From NCBI RefSeq assembly GCF_000143415.4, contig NW_003314267.1, positions 2,624,363 to 2,688,362 of the forward strand: DNA of 64,000 nucleotides, written 5' to 3'. The stretch comes from Selaginella moellendorffii. Lineage: Eukaryota; Streptophyta; Lycopodiopsida; Selaginellales; Selaginellaceae. The notes beneath the pieces are model-generated. The model saw only the letters and a program-made list of their open reading frames with translations, had not been told where the DNA came from and searched no databases. The position numbers and the translations under genes were made by a program. This document shows positions 1 through 12,500 of this stretch, piece by piece. How positions within the stretch are numbered: the stretch's first letter is position 1; every line of letters begins with the position of its first letter.

Positions 1-1008
1 AAAGTATAGTAGGGAGAGTGTGGGGTTGGACCCCAGTGCAGCCAATTTAGCCAGAAAAGGCCAGTTTGGCCCAGGAAGGCTGTACCAGGTGTTGGGTGAT
101 AGGATAACCACTAGGAAGTCCAAGGCTAGAGTGAATATAGACCGACAAGTGGGGTAGTTTGGTGAAATGTTCAAGAGCCGGCTCTAGTTCCCCTGGGAGA
201 TCGAATGGTCTATGCTTCCAGTCCAAGCGTGGGTGGCATTACCTACTTGGATACTTGGCATGGCTCAACAAAACCTCACTCTAAGCCCATGGCTAGAGCA
301 CCCAAAGGCGGAAGGCGGGGAGAGTACCCACGAGGCTTGCTTAGGGCTAAGGTGTTCTGAAATGCTGTCCCAAAGGCCCAAATTGTGGAAAGGAAGAGGA
401 GCAATCCTCCAGTGTAGTGACTAAGGATATGGTCATATGAAGAGGAAATCCTAGAGGACCATAGGACTTAGTGGTTGGGCCTGTAGGCCTTGATCCAGTG
501 GCAATGTTGAAAAACACGGCCATGAATAGAAAGGGATTTGGTGGGGACCGGAAAAGGAATATTGGGGAAGGCTATTCCCCATGCCTGCAGGCATCCTAAG
601 GATGCGAAGGGGTGGATCTAAGATGATCACTCGTGGATGGATGGCCCAGTCTTTGTGATGCAGGTGGTGTTAAACCACCAGTGTGACTAAGGTGAAGGGG
701 CATGGCTTTAGCGTAATGGGCTAATAGGTCGGTAGTACCTTGGGGTGTTGGTTATGGGATTGGACATGTGGAGCACTAGGACCAAGTGTAAAGGTTGAGC
801 GGCATAGATGCCATTCTTGAGGATAACAAGCCCCATGTCCGGAATATGACTTATAAAGGTTATGAGTGAGACTCTTCCAAGTGGTCGGAGGTGTGGTAAG
901 TGACTAAAGTAGAATGGAAGAATTAGTCCCTTACATCCTGAAGCTAAAAACACCTATAAGCTATTTGTAATATTCTAACTGGATTTTTTGGGTGAACTTT
1001 AGAAATAG
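1..1008. other. Non-coding stretch, no gene recognised
   Basis: This stretch is moderately GC-rich compared with the following 12 kb and carries only short open frames without recognisable motifs. A small palindrome (ggtggtgttaaaccacca, about 664-681) lies inside it. I see no promoter, RNA gene or repeat boundary that can be supported. Confidence 0.4.
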
Positions 1009-1681
1009 ATGGATGTGCTGGGTGATATGGACTATGTCTATCATAAACTCAAATTGTCATGGTTTGCTGGGGACATGCCAAGTCATATTTTCTACAATCT
1101 CCAAGGAACTAAAGATAAAAATGTGTTCAAGATTGCACCCTCAAGTATTGTGTTGAAAATTCCTAACAATACACCTTGGGACCACATACAGAAGCAATTA
1201 CACTCTATCTCATTCATATATGAAAAAAACTTCTTTAGGGTATGTCTTTCTTGATGTTTACTAATGGTTCATGATACATATTTTGTTAATAGGTGCATGG
1301 CCACTTCATCCCTAAAAAGCCTTGAGCAATCTCTATTTGTTGAGGCTGCCATGTTTACAAAAAGTTTAGGGTCAAGAAACAAACGCGAGATATTAGTTGA
1401 TGTCACCATTGCAAAAATGAACGAACATTTTTTCAAACTTTGCAACTCCATGGCAAATTTTATCCAGATAGTGGCCACCCCCAAGACATTTGTATGGAGG
1501 ACACTTATATAAACCAAGTATATGGTCTCACTTCTGGCTAGTTCCTAAGAATGTCACTTCTGCTCAGATTCCTAGGGCAATAAAATTTTTGAAGACAAAG
1601 AAGCCACCAATAGGCCACTTCTTATTCTTGACTAGTGTTGATCAGAGCTCGCCAAAAGTTATTGTGTTCAAGGCTGATTAA
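1009..1681 (+). pseudogene. Unrecognised coding-like remnant
   Basis: Three successive plus-strand open stretches (1009-1254, 1264-1512, 1490-1681) have ordinary protein-like composition. The last ends in a segment resembling a loop-rich domain (FLKTKKPPIGHFLFLTSVDQ). They sit in different frames and could be exons of one gene or pieces of a decayed transposon protein. I do not recognise the family. No clear initiator context or intron consensus links them, so I treat the stretch as a possible pseudogene. It could also be chance open frame in AT-rich DNA. Confidence 0.2.
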
Positions 1682-2397
1682 AGTACTGTGCACTTTCATT
1701 TCCTGTTCCATAGTGTGCTTTTATTTTCTGTTTGTACAATATATTATTTATAAGCTTGCTACATGGTTGTATCTGGATCCATTGTATTATTACAACCTCA
1801 AAGTCTCTTGCAAGACTCTCCACCAAAGCAAGCATTCTAATCATTTTAGTGACTTCTTTAAAATGTAGGAACACTATGACTTGGTCAATCATAGATGATA
1901 ATTTTGGAGTATAGATATTGTGGCTTTAAATTTGAAATTGTGTGGTACACCATTAGAAATGGCTACACCATTTCTAACGGTACCTGTACCTTTGCCAAAC
2001 TAGCTGAAGAACAAACATCTATTTCACCTACAAGTTGCTGACCTCAAGCTTAGGAGCTTTGTCGCTCATTTCTTTGTCACCACTGTTATCATCAATGCTA
2101 CTTGAATTGAATGGACAATTCTACATAGTACAAACATAAGGGATTGATAAAATGAATCAAAATATGCATTCATGGCTGCCATCACGCTAAGTTCAAGTGA
2201 CACGTTAGGAATGTCCCTAAGATTTGATAAATGACAGTATACCTGACTTTCTCTATAAACAAGACTTGGATATACTTTGAATAAAGCAAGCTTGTATATA
2301 AACTAGCTGTTTTTCAAATGCTTCCTTTCTATAATTTTCACCATTCTTCAATTTGGAAAAAACCTCCATAGTGCTAGTTTTTGTGTATGTGTTCGAT
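1682..2397. other. AT-rich intergenic DNA
   Basis: AT-rich sequence with no open frame of note. It separates the coding-like remnant to the left from the start of the long inverted repeat at about 2398. Confidence 0.4.
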
Positions 2398-3639
2398 CAA
2401 GCGAATTGGTTTTGTTTTGTAATGTTTTTCTAGGGTTTATGAAATGGCTAGATAGCCCTTGCTGCTGCTGCCAATTCGCAATCCAAATCTAAGGCACTGT
2501 GTCAACACTGCTGGAATGAGCCACATCCTAGTATTGTTTGTGTCAAGATTTAATTGATTTGTCTGCACTTTCTTCTAATGTCTTCCATTTTACTTTCTTT
2601 TCTTCTTCTCGAACGCTTCAACACTTGGCGTCTTTTCTGCTGTTTTTGTTCTTTTCCTACTAAATGAAAGAATAGAGCCAAACTCCTAAGCATGGAGCCA
2701 AGAAGCAAAGGCACTAGAGCACGAAACGACTCCCGAACGTACAGCCCAAGGAATGAAGAGATAGGAATACGGAGTAAAAGGACAGGAGCACAGAGCAACT
2801 TGGAATAGTCCTAGAGCATATAGCATCCCAATGCCATGACCAGCATGCAAAATGGAGCTAAATGGAGTTTAGCACTATTTCAATATACCGGTGGCCTAAT
2901 GCGAGGATATGGGTACTTCACCAACTAATATGGTATAAAACTTGGGTGTAAACAACCAAAGGGAACGACTTAAGAAACGATATATAGGGGTTCAAATATA
3001 GAGGGAAAGGGCCTATGAACAAGAGTGCACCCCCTTTTCCAATTGGTTAAAGGTCTTAGGATATATGGGGTTAAGCATTTTTAAGTTTGAACTAGGAAGT
3101 CCAAATTCAAGAGTTTACATTAGGCTTAGACCCAAGCCGGACGCAAAACAAGAACAGACACACAAGTTAGTCAGCCATGCCCGACCTACCTACTATCCTT
3201 ACTACACATTTGGAACCCCCCCCCCCCCTGGAGGAATACATGCTTTGGCTTTCACCCTTAGCCACCCTTAGTACCAAGAGTTAATTTATGGGATAAACTC
3301 GAAACTTACTAAATATAGAATGTCCCTAAACATGGGACAAACACCATTGTGTTCAAAACAATCTCTATATTCTGTAGATATAGACATTTTCTATAAATAG
3401 CATTTGGGACCAAATGGATAGTGAGGGTGTTTGGCAGACACAGTAAGCTGTCATTTAGCAAATATTAAAGGACCAAACTCAATATCATGGGGGTTCCGAA
3501 TATTAACAAGTGCAACAAATAAATTCCCCTCGCGAAAACAAGGTATGTTGTTATTTCCCATTTTTCTTTCATAACTTTGGTATTCTCATATAGGATATAT
3601 CTTTGCTTTTGGCTCTTCATTGCATTACCTTGAGGAGTT

Positions 3640-4115
3640 CTATCAAATCAAAGTATTTGTGGTGCATAGAATTTGTATGATCTTCATTCTTATTCCACTA
3701 TTAAGAAATAGGACAAGGCAATTTCAACTATGTTTATAAAGTTCTCAAAAGACTTGACAGCTGCCTTTATACTATAAGCAGCATATGCTAAATGAGGCAA
3801 ATCAATTTGTCACTATATTCAAGAGACTATGGTATTGATTTGGCAAATTTTTCTCTTTGCAAGAGGAAAGCACTGAGAGAAGTTCAGGCACTTTCGTGTC
3901 TTGTTGAGTTGGCTTTTTACTTTCAGTATAACCATTGACTTCCTCAAAACTTATCCAGCTGCTAGGTTACCATGAAATCATAGTGCACTACTTCTCTTCA
4001 TGGTTCAAGAATGACTTTTTGTATATCCAAATGGAGCTGTGCCAGACGAATCTACAAGATGAAAGCCTTGCATGGACATTTATGGAGAAGAAGCTAACCA
4101 AGGTGATGTTTCAAG
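3640..4115 (+). pseudogene. WEE1-like kinase fragment, left arm and spacer
   Basis: Plus-strand pieces match the N-lobe of the cell-cycle inhibitory kinase WEE1. A glycine-rich loop region (GQGNFNYVYKVLKRLDSCLY) lies near 3713-3772, an alphaC-type helix (RKALREVQALSCL) near 3865-3905, and the next exon (YHEIIVHYFSSWF, then LYIQMELC) near 3955-4045, followed by a GT donor after about 4114. WEE1 proteins carry the equivalent G-x-G-x-F-S, REVQALAALG and ENIVxYYSSWF segments in this order. The lysine-bearing strand is disrupted by stops after SCLY, and the regulatory and catalytic C-lobe is absent nearby. I call this a pseudogene fragment. The spacer exon looks better preserved than the arms. Confidence 0.65.
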
Positions 4116-4130
4116 TAAGTAGCTTAATTG

Positions 4131-4492
4131 TGTCTAAACTTCTCTCAATGCTTTCCTCTTGCAAAGAGAAAAATTTGCCAAATCAATACCATAGTCTCTC
4201 AAATATAGTGATGAACAAATCTCCCTCATTTAGCAGATGCTGATTGGAATGTTTACAGCATAAAGGTAGCTGTCAAGTCTTTTGAGAACTTTATAAACAT
4301 AGCTGAAATCGCCTCGTCCTATTTCCTGACAGTGGAGTAAGAATGAAGATCATACAAATTCTATGCACCACAGATACCTTGATTTGATGGAACTCCTCAT
4401 AGTAATGTGATGAAGAGCCAAAAGTGGAGACATATCCTGTATGAGAATACCAAAGTTATGAAAGAAAAATGGAAAATAACAATATACCTTGC
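4131..4492 (-). pseudogene. WEE1-like kinase fragment, right arm (inverted copy)
   Basis: The reverse strand repeats the left-arm WEE1 segment with a better preserved loop: IGRGDFSYVYKVLKRLDSYL followed by YAV, near 4265-4330, and the helix RKALREV followed by a stop near 4131-4160. Between these, the lysine-strand region is lost. It is an inverted copy of about 3540-3891. Because both copies carry different lesions, neither can encode a kinase. Their shared length with a short spacer gives a hairpin-forming arrangement. Confidence 0.6.
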
Positions 4493-5150
4493 CTAGCTCT
4501 CTCAAGAAACACATCACTATTAAAAAAAGGGTTCCAGAAGCATGGTGGGGACATGACCTGCTGTCACAAAGACAATGTCTTTACTTCTTGGTTCAAATAT
4601 TCATCTAGGAAAAGAAGAACAGAACAAAAAAAAGTTGAGCGAGTGTTTAAGATTGTCAAAGTAAAGCTAGACATACCACTTCTTGGTCTTTTTCTCCATA
4701 GAGGTGTCAGACCCATAGAGAATAGCTTTGAGATTTGAGCATCATGGTCTTGTTGCCAGTATTTCTCCTACAGAAAGAAAAACTAGAAAAGAAAAAAAAA
4801 CTATTAAGTTGAGAGCATAAGAAAGTGAAAACTTTCGATGGGGTTCTCAAGAGAAAAGGCACCACAAAGTATCACAAAAACCAAATCAGGAAAAGAATGA
4901 AAACAGCAAGAAAAGACACCAAGAGTTGAAGCGTTCGAGAAGAAGAAAAGAAAGTAAAATGGAAGATATTAGAAGAAAGCATAGACAAATCGGTTAAATC
5001 TTGACACAAACCGTACCAGGATATGGCTCGTTCCAGTAGCATTGACACAGTGCCTCAGATTTGGATCACGAATTGGCAGCAGCGGCAGGGGCTGTCTAGC
5101 CATTTCATAAACCCTAGAAAAACATTACAAAACAAAACCAATTTGCTCGA

Positions 5151-5679
5151 CAGGTGATAGGTGCAGTCAACAGCGCCATCTTCTCTCGCCCCACACAACT
5201 TGACTGCCTCCCATTGGCCGAGAGCAAATATCAGCACAATTATTCACTAAGACATGGTTAAAGAAATAACCCCTTTATAGTTACCCCCAATCGGATGGCT
5301 ACAATTGGCTGGATTCGGTGGCCCAAAAAGTTCGGCACTCCCTCCTTATTATGATAGATTATTTAGATTATTGTTCTTACCTATTGTTATTATTGAAATG
5401 CTGTTAATGATTTTGTTACATGAAAAGCATTTGTCAAATTCAGCAACATCCACATATTATTGCCATGATCGTGCCTCAACAATCTGTGTGCACCTACAAG
5501 CCCATAATTTCTTTTATTCCATATACATTAATTTATACATTTTGTAATTAGGCTCTTGAAGTGTGATTACAATAATAAGGTTTTCTCCAAAATCTTTGGC
5601 ATTTCAAAAATTAAGGAAAAAGAAAGAAGAAAAATAAATAGCCAAGGGAAAATACAAATAATTACATCTAATCAACATT
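5151..5679. other. AT-rich intergenic DNA
   Basis: No gene recognised. A stretch of ordinary AT-rich sequence lies between the long inverted repeat and the left terminal repeat of the gag-bearing element. Confidence 0.4.
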
Positions 5680-5765
5680 GTGAGTGCTTGGAATATGGAA
5701 AGGGAATATAGAAAATGTGCATCTCAATTAGCCCAAAAACCCTAGCTTATATACAGGAGTGAGTG
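5680..5765. repeat. Left terminal direct repeat of gag element
   Basis: Direct copy of the repeat at about 6826-6911, with scattered differences. It starts at tgtgag and contains the conserved tagcccaaaaaccctagctt and a TATA-like run. Confidence 0.55.
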
Positions 5766-5766
5766 G

Positions 5767-5794
5767 CCCTAAACCCTAAACCCTAAACCCTAAA
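5767..5794. repeat. Four telomere-type CCCTAAA units
   Basis: Four perfect tandem heptamers of the plant telomere type (CCCTAAA) lie directly beside the left terminal repeat of the gag element. They could be a short interstitial telomere tract captured at a break repair, or an expanded telo-box. They are far too short to be a chromosome end. Confidence 0.85.
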
Positions 5795-5811
5795 CCAACT
5801 TCATCACATGC

Positions 5812-6493
5812 TTAGCAGTGAACATCACGGCCACGACCACGTCCTCGCCCTAGTCCTTGGACTCGAGTAGCAGCAGCGTCAACCTCCATTGGAATAGGAC
5901 CATCACTCATAGGAAGTGGAGCTGAAGGACGTGTAGCAAGAAGTGGAAGAGGCAATATCTCATAATGTTGTGCCAAATGAAAAGCATTATCAAGGGTGGC
6001 GGGAGCAAGTGCATACACAAGTCCGACAAGATCTTGACAAAGTGTTGGCCACAACATTCCTAGCTTGATCCACTCTGACATATTGGGCTCTGCATGAAGC
6101 AAAAGACTTCAAACACCAAATTCTACGAACACTAAATTGCATCACCGACTCATATAACCCTTGGCAAAGATGATATAATTGTTGGAAGGCATCATCATAG
6201 TTGTCAGCATGTCCAAAGGCGTGTTTAAAGATGTCCAGGAGAACACTCCAATCCGCACGAGTAGCTGCGCTCAAACCATTGTACCACTACAACGCCGTCC
6301 CTTGGAGACACGTGGGAAACTCACACAAACATCGAACATCATCCCAAGAATGATGTGTGGCAATCACCGTGAAGTGATCGAACCAATGGTACACATCATC
6401 CCTATGATTCCTACGAAAGAACTTCGGCCGAACGCAAAGATTGGCACCAAGAGCAAGAAGAGTTGTACTACGTGCCATTAATACCACCATCAA
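5812..6493 (-). pseudogene. Broken retrotransposon gag region
   Basis: The minus strand encodes, across three frames, a plant Ty3/gypsy-like gag. It has an N-terminal portion with FFRRNHRDDVYHWFDHFTV and HHSWDDVRCLCEFPTCLQGT, a middle portion (WYNGLSAATRADWSVLLDIF), and a C-terminal portion rich in Arg-Gly (GRGRGRGRDVHC). These correspond to the usual capsid landmarks of a tryptophan-aspartate helix, the LxGTAxxWY segment and an RG-rich nucleic-acid-binding tail. At least two frameshifts separate the pieces. No zinc knuckle, protease or polymerase is seen. It lies wholly inside the pair of terminal repeats. Confidence 0.65.
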
Positions 6494-6825
6494 CTAAGTT
6501 TGGTTGTTCAATTGCAAGCATATAGCATCAAACAATTGTACCAACTGCTACTCCAGAGTTAAAAGAAGAGATTGCTAATCTACTATGAAGATGAATAAAA
6601 AAGAAAGAGCAAAAGGAGAGAAATGACAAAAAGCTAGAAGAAAATGGTAGATCTAGACAATGCAAAAAAGTTAGATCTAAACCAAAATCCTGAAAGGAAA
6701 AAACAAAAAAAAAAAAGGAAATGAAAAAAGCTAGATCTAGACGATGCAAAAGCTAGATTTAAACCAAAATCCCAAATTCAAGCACTCCTTAGGGACAATC
6801 AAAGGTGCCCCTCATCTCCACCAAT

Positions 6826-6911
6826 GTGAGTGCTTGAAATATGGAAAGAAAATACAAAAAATGTGCATATTAATTAGCCCAAAAACCCTAGCTTATATAT
6901 AGGAGCGAGAG
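6826..6911. repeat. Right terminal direct repeat of gag element
   Basis: Partner of the repeat at about 5680-5765. On the minus strand its end abuts a TGG-starting candidate primer-binding site, which would make it the 5' LTR of an element read leftward. Confidence 0.55.
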
Positions 6912-9590
6912 GTCTGGATTGAAACTAATCCAACAGCTACCAAAATCCCACTACACTAATATTAATATACGGCATCGTAGCCATACATTTGGCCCTCACA
7001 ACATGAGTATAAAGTTATCTATCAAAAAAATTGCTATTAAATTGAATTATATTATTTAATGTCAGTAATGTATTAGTTAGATTCACTAACTATTTGTAAT
7101 AATACATCTAGAATTAATAAAATAAACCACCTTCTTATAATACTATTAATTTCTTAGTGTTAAGTATACTTTAGCTTTACTACTTTTTCATAAGTTAATG
7201 TTACAATCTTTGGACATTCATTTGATACCTAGTAGTCCCAGCAGAAGCCGCACGCAAAAGGGAAGGAACACCATGGTGAGAGCTCGGAGGGGGAATCTGA
7301 TGGAATAGCAATGGATTTAAAGTTTTTACTTTTATGACAAATTTAGGTCTCATTATGAATATACTAAGTTTAATGCTAACATTTTATACTAAATTCATTT
7401 TACTGGTAGTGTTGTGTAACCAAGTGTAATCAATAGTGATATGCTTTTATTAACATGATTTTTTTTATAAAAAAAGATTACTTATGGCTTATTTGCAAAC
7501 CAAAAGAACAACTATCAAGGAAATCCCTCAAAACTCTTCACTAAGATACTTTCTAATATTTAATTCAGTTATATTATAATTTCATTTCTCATAATAATCT
7601 TATATTTTCGGTCAAGTTCTATAGAATGAAATTTTGCATGCTTTAGTTATATATGCTAGGTCCACTTACAATATCAATATATTCCTACCTTCATAAAATT
7701 TATGAATAAAAGTATTATTCATAAAATAAATCAAATTTACAAATATAACACTCCCAGTAGTGTGGATTTGGGACTTTTGGACACGTGTTACTTAGAAATT
7801 GTTGGGCTGTAACATTTCCCAGCTATAATGGATCTAAGATAGTGCTAATGAAATGAAAGTGTTAAAGATGGGTTTTACAACATCACAAAATATAAGAATA
7901 TTATAAGATAATATTGAAGAGTGAATTTGAATATTTAAAAAAAATTAATATTCGGCCTATAGAAGGTTTTTGGTTAAAAACCAGATAATGGATTTGGTAT
8001 CTGAAGCAGGAAAGAAAATATAAAACAGGTTGCTACACTTTTGAGATATATATTAATATTAATATCCAAAAATAATTTAGTTTTTAGTATTTAGAAGAAT
8101 TTTTGGTGATATATATCTATAATAAAAATATACTTAAATTTTTAGTATTTTTAACTGTAAGAATAATTAAAACATTTTTAGTCTTCAAGATTATAGCTTT
8201 CTAGAATATCTATCTTAAAATTAATGTAAATCCCACCTTAATACATGCAATATATGATATTTTCCTAAATTTCTATTTGAAAATTGTTTTTTATATTTTT
8301 ATTATAAATTAATAGCTATATTTTATTGTCTTTAAAATAAAATATATGAAATAACATTATATTATCATGTATATAGTAGTATGTTACATGTAATTTTATA
8401 ATTTTAATTTTTATATTCTTTATAATGTAGGTATCAAAAATCTAATTTATAATACCAAAGAAATTGAGAGGATAAAATGCAATAAAAACAATTTACTCAT
8501 AGATGATAAGCTGGATATAACAATGTAAATGCTTTTAAAATAAAATTAGAATAGAAACTAACCTAATAGTTTATTATATATTGATAATGTAATTATAATA
8601 TATAAAATAAAATAACTTATAAAAAACATGATGTAGATAGTAATGAGGTACACAACCCTAAAAAATTCCACAAGATTTCTGCCATGTTTGAAAAGCAATT
8701 AAATTTTCACAAACCCAAAGAATTATAAACTACCAAACTAATAAGTGCCCTTGCTAATCTGACCAATGATAAGTTGTACCCATGAGATGATAGGTTATGT
8801 ATGTCTTTGGTGGCATCACCAGATCAAAATCCAAAACTAGCATAAATTAGTTTGGAGAAGTTTTAATTTTAATTGCATATTGAGTTAAATTTCTTTTAAC
8901 ATGCATAGTTTACGAAAGAAGAATAGAATTTTTATTATGTGTCTGGTTTTACATTTAAAAAAATACATAAGTAAATTTATCTAGTTTGTTACCACATTTA
9001 CATTAAACATCATAAGCTGGATATATTAAGAAAATATAAACTGACAAAATCTACGAAATACATAATAGCTACTTGCAATACAAGAGATGGTAAAATTCTT
9101 AACACATTTTATATATAAAGCCAAAAGTTTTGTATTATTTGAATAAATTTCTGAATTTAAACTTTTTGGGAGGTCATTCAACCCCATACTATTAAAACTT
9201 TAAAATGTTTAACTTATAGTTTATTAAAACCCTTAACCTGAAAAAGAATTGTGTACTTTTGTTTAAAAAATATTGCCCTTTATATTTAAACTCTTATATA
9301 TAATAATAGTAATCACAAAGCCTTTTATAAGATAAATCAAGTTTAAATATAATTAATTTCATTTTAATTTGTAATTATTTATAAATAAATGAAAAAAAGA
9401 ATAGCAGGAAAAAATAACCAGGAATCCCAGGAAGTAGATATAGAATTCTGTAAATGTAAATTAGTTTTCTGAAATAAAAATATACTTTAATGATTCAGTG
9501 AATTGATATTTGTTCTTTTTGAGGTTCTAAGTTATTTCCTGAATTTGTGTGGTCAATAGATTTAACATTTTTAAATTGTCATAGCTTACC
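6912..9590. other. Very AT-rich spacer
   Basis: About 2.7 kb of extremely AT-rich DNA with many short A/T runs and no open frame, RNA gene or clear repeat boundary. It may be decayed transposon DNA. Nothing specific can be supported. Confidence 0.6.
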
Positions 9591-12500
9591 CAGACAAGTT
9601 TTGATTGAAGCCAAACAGGCACTACAGCCTTGAAGCCTTGTGTGAATTTTCCTTTAATCTCCACAATAAATAGTGGACACTTCAAGCCTTTGGTTAGTTT
9701 ACCTCTAATTCTGAAACAAAAGTGGATACTTTTGAGAAAGTTGATAGAAAAACACCCAGATTGGAAGAATAAACTCTAGCACAGCAATGGCTAAAAAACA
9801 CTTCCACTGCGAAGTTAAAGAAGATAGCCTCAAGTGCTGTACAAGATGACGTTCTCTTTCCTTATCTGGACATTTGCTAGGCTTCTCCACATTAAAAATA
9901 CTTTTGGTGAGCCAGTTTGGCAAAGAAAAAAAGAAACCTAGTCCACAATTCCAATAGCTCTGGATCCTTAAGGAAGTTTTGCCTAGAGCTCATGGAGGAC
10001 TATAGAGCACAATTGGTCTGTGGCATACTGCCAAAAGTATCAGCATTTGGCTTCTTAGTGTAGAAAATATTTTTGACAGTTAGAGAAAAGCATGAATGGC
10101 AACAGCATGGCCATGTCCTTCCCCGCCAAGGACATGACCGCATGGCAAGTGCTCAACCTCAAGCATGAATCTTGACATATCCACTCATGCTCTTGCCATT
10201 TGAAACAGGTAGCCCAGCATTCATGCTCCTAGCTGCGTTCCTAGCTTTCTTATTGCTTAGATTCCTAGTGTTTAATGATACCATGCAGAGGTAGCTATGA
10301 GGTGCTGGTTTTTATCCTTTCAATGCTTCCACAGTAGAGTTCCTTTGCAAAGCCCTACTTTCAGAACATTGTTTTCTTTAGGGAAGAAGCACGTGGTCAC
10401 GACAGCTCCCAGGATCAAAGAGTATCGCAGGGTTGAGTAATAGTTCTAAACAAGTTTTACTGCTCATTCAATCTGGACGCCTGCTACTCAGTGAGAGAAG
10501 GATTGGAAATCTAGGAGACACTATCTATAGAGAGGTCTCTGTTGGAACCAGCAACGCTACAGGCTGGGTCCAGAAAAATGCTGTTATATCATGCCTCGAG
10601 AGGAGAGGACATCCAAGTTATAGCTGCCAAAAACAAGGTGACAGAAGATGAGGCTTTGGACAGCAATGAACAATGAGTCAGCAAGGGCTGCTGTGTGATG
10701 AGTCACACCTCTGGAGTTACTTCAGTTCAATCCCAAAGTGGCTCTTTGTGCCATATGATAGGCTTTTCTCTTGAATGTATTGGTCCTAGAGAAAGTATTG
10801 GTCCTGTTATGTTATGAGTCTGGTCCTCGAAAAAAGGCCTCCAAGACTGCCAAGCAGTTTCTCACCATGGAATCCAATGAAACTTTTAAAAGTGATGGCT
10901 AAGAGAAATCAAGATAGAGTCACTGACTTAGCTAAGTTCATGATCAATGTCTACAACAGTATCATGAGTGTGAGAGATCTGATGAAACATGATGGAAGTG
11001 ATCTCTTCAGCAAGATTGAGAGCTTTGTAAGTGGCAGCCGTGGTCTCCTCAGCCTTTTGAATGGCGTAGTCTTCCAGCTCCTGCATGCTCTCACCCTCTA
11101 GAGAATCAAAATGGACAAGTGGGACAAGGGGTAGATTTCTAGACTATAAACATGCAAGGATCATGTAATCAGTTTTAAAACACTGCTTCCATATGTGATT
11201 GTTTCTGAGCGTTCACTTTTGCAAGCCTCAAAGTTTTTTCGCCAGAATCATTCCAAAGTACTTCTAATATTTTGTATATTTAATTCGTTATCATAAATTT
11301 AAAGAGCTTCCTAATCATTCACAATTCAATGAGTGGGACATAATAAGATGAGGAAATAGAGAAACTTGATCCATTTCCACAGTTCCACTGGAAGCTAGAC
11401 AGTGCCAGAGAGTGTTTTCTTTTTCATCTTGAGCAAAGCTTCCAATCAGACTTACAAAGCATACTTGACTCACTTAATCTTTTAGAAAACAATACAAAAA
11501 AGAAGAAACAGGGCAAGAATGGAAAATTAGTTACTTGCTCCTACTTTGAGTCTGAAAATTGTAAGCGCTGCTGCTCCCATGACCTAAGCAGCAATGGTAA
11601 AACACAAGAGAAAAATAATATTTTTGTTCTTACAGTAGCAATGCTTCTATTGCAGTTTGGGATCTGCTAAAGGAAATACCAAATGGTCTGCCAGTCAGTG
11701 TCATTGAGCGCACAAACCAACTAAGATATGTGATGAACATTAGATCTGTTGCTGTGTGAGCATGGGAGAACATTTGAATTGGAGCACGCATTGCTTTCAT
11801 ATTCACAATTCTGGCACTGGTGCGGTGATTTTCTGGTCAGAGAATAAATTAAAAGCTGTAACTCAAGCTGGAATAAGATATCAGACATATAGTTTTCAGA
11901 CAATTTTATCTTTGAAGATATAGAATTGGTAATTGGATTTACTGAATCATGATCCATTGAAGGTTTTGAACTTATCTTTCTAAACAATTTAGATAGTCAC
12001 TTACATAGCTTGCCTTTCAATGTGACAAGAGGGAGGATTGACATGCTTGCCATGATCCAAGGAGCTTATTTCAATTGGAAGGGACTCAAAGGTGCCATAC
12101 TCCTGCAATAAAAATATGCGTGATGAAATGATGAACACAAATCATAGAGACACTTACATAGCACATAAAGAAGCACTGAGTGTATGCATGAGCTTATCAA
12201 AGCTGATCAAAGCTGCTTGGATCAACAGCCCACCTTTGCAGAGATTGTCTGGAGACTACAAAAGTCTATTGATTCCCATTTGTAGCAGCTGTTGCCCAGG
12301 TAATTTGTCTTTAAAATAAGCAGTAGAAAGTCAAGACATGGAATCATCTTAAAGCATATCTTAAATCATCGATATGCTCTAGACTATCATTTCCTTTAGA
12401 GTTTCAAATTTCCTGGGGATGCAAAGAAAAGGTTAAGGACCATATATGATAATCAAGGGAATTGAAGGAATGGAAGTGGTTTACACATTATGGGTGTTGC

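Larger units (their letters stand above)
2398..5150. repeat. Long imperfect inverted repeat carrying WEE1-kinase exons
   Basis: Two pairs of matching blocks lie in opposite orientation. The outer pair is about 2398-2660 and 4885-5150; both share, for example, ctagggtttatgaaatggct and tcgaacgcttcaac on opposite strands. The inner pair is about 3540-3891 and 4131-4492, sharing tttctttcataactttggta and gcaaatttttctctttgcaa. The inner spacer is only about 240 bp. The left arm has about 880 bp between its blocks (including an eleven-C run near 3220) where the right arm has about 390 bp, so one arm gained or lost sequence. The inner arms and spacer contain WEE1-like kinase exons. Mismatches and indels show that the duplication is not recent. 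A transcript across it could fold into a long hairpin; transcription is not shown by the sequence. Confidence 0.75.
5680..6911 (-). mobile_element. Small gag-only LTR-type retroelement remnant
   Basis: Two direct repeats of about 85 bp bound this stretch, at about 5680-5765 and 6826-6911. Both begin tgtgagtgcttg and contain tagcccaaaaaccctagctt followed by a TATA-like tatata. Between them, on the minus strand, lies a broken retrotransposon gag region. Just inside the right repeat, reading the minus strand, is TGGTGGAGATGAGGGGCA, which begins with TGG as tRNA primer-binding sites do. No protease, reverse transcriptase or integrase is visible. The arrangement fits a gag-only terminal-repeat element (TR-GAG type) or a deleted Ty3/gypsy element. 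The repeats are short for LTRs, so their true ends are uncertain. Confidence 0.5.

Noticed and set aside
3220-3230. Poly-C run as a functional element
   Set aside because: A simple homopolymer, possibly unstable or an assembly effect; no other support.
5767-5794. Telomere end
   Set aside because: Only four CCCTAAA units with ordinary sequence on both sides; an interstitial tract.
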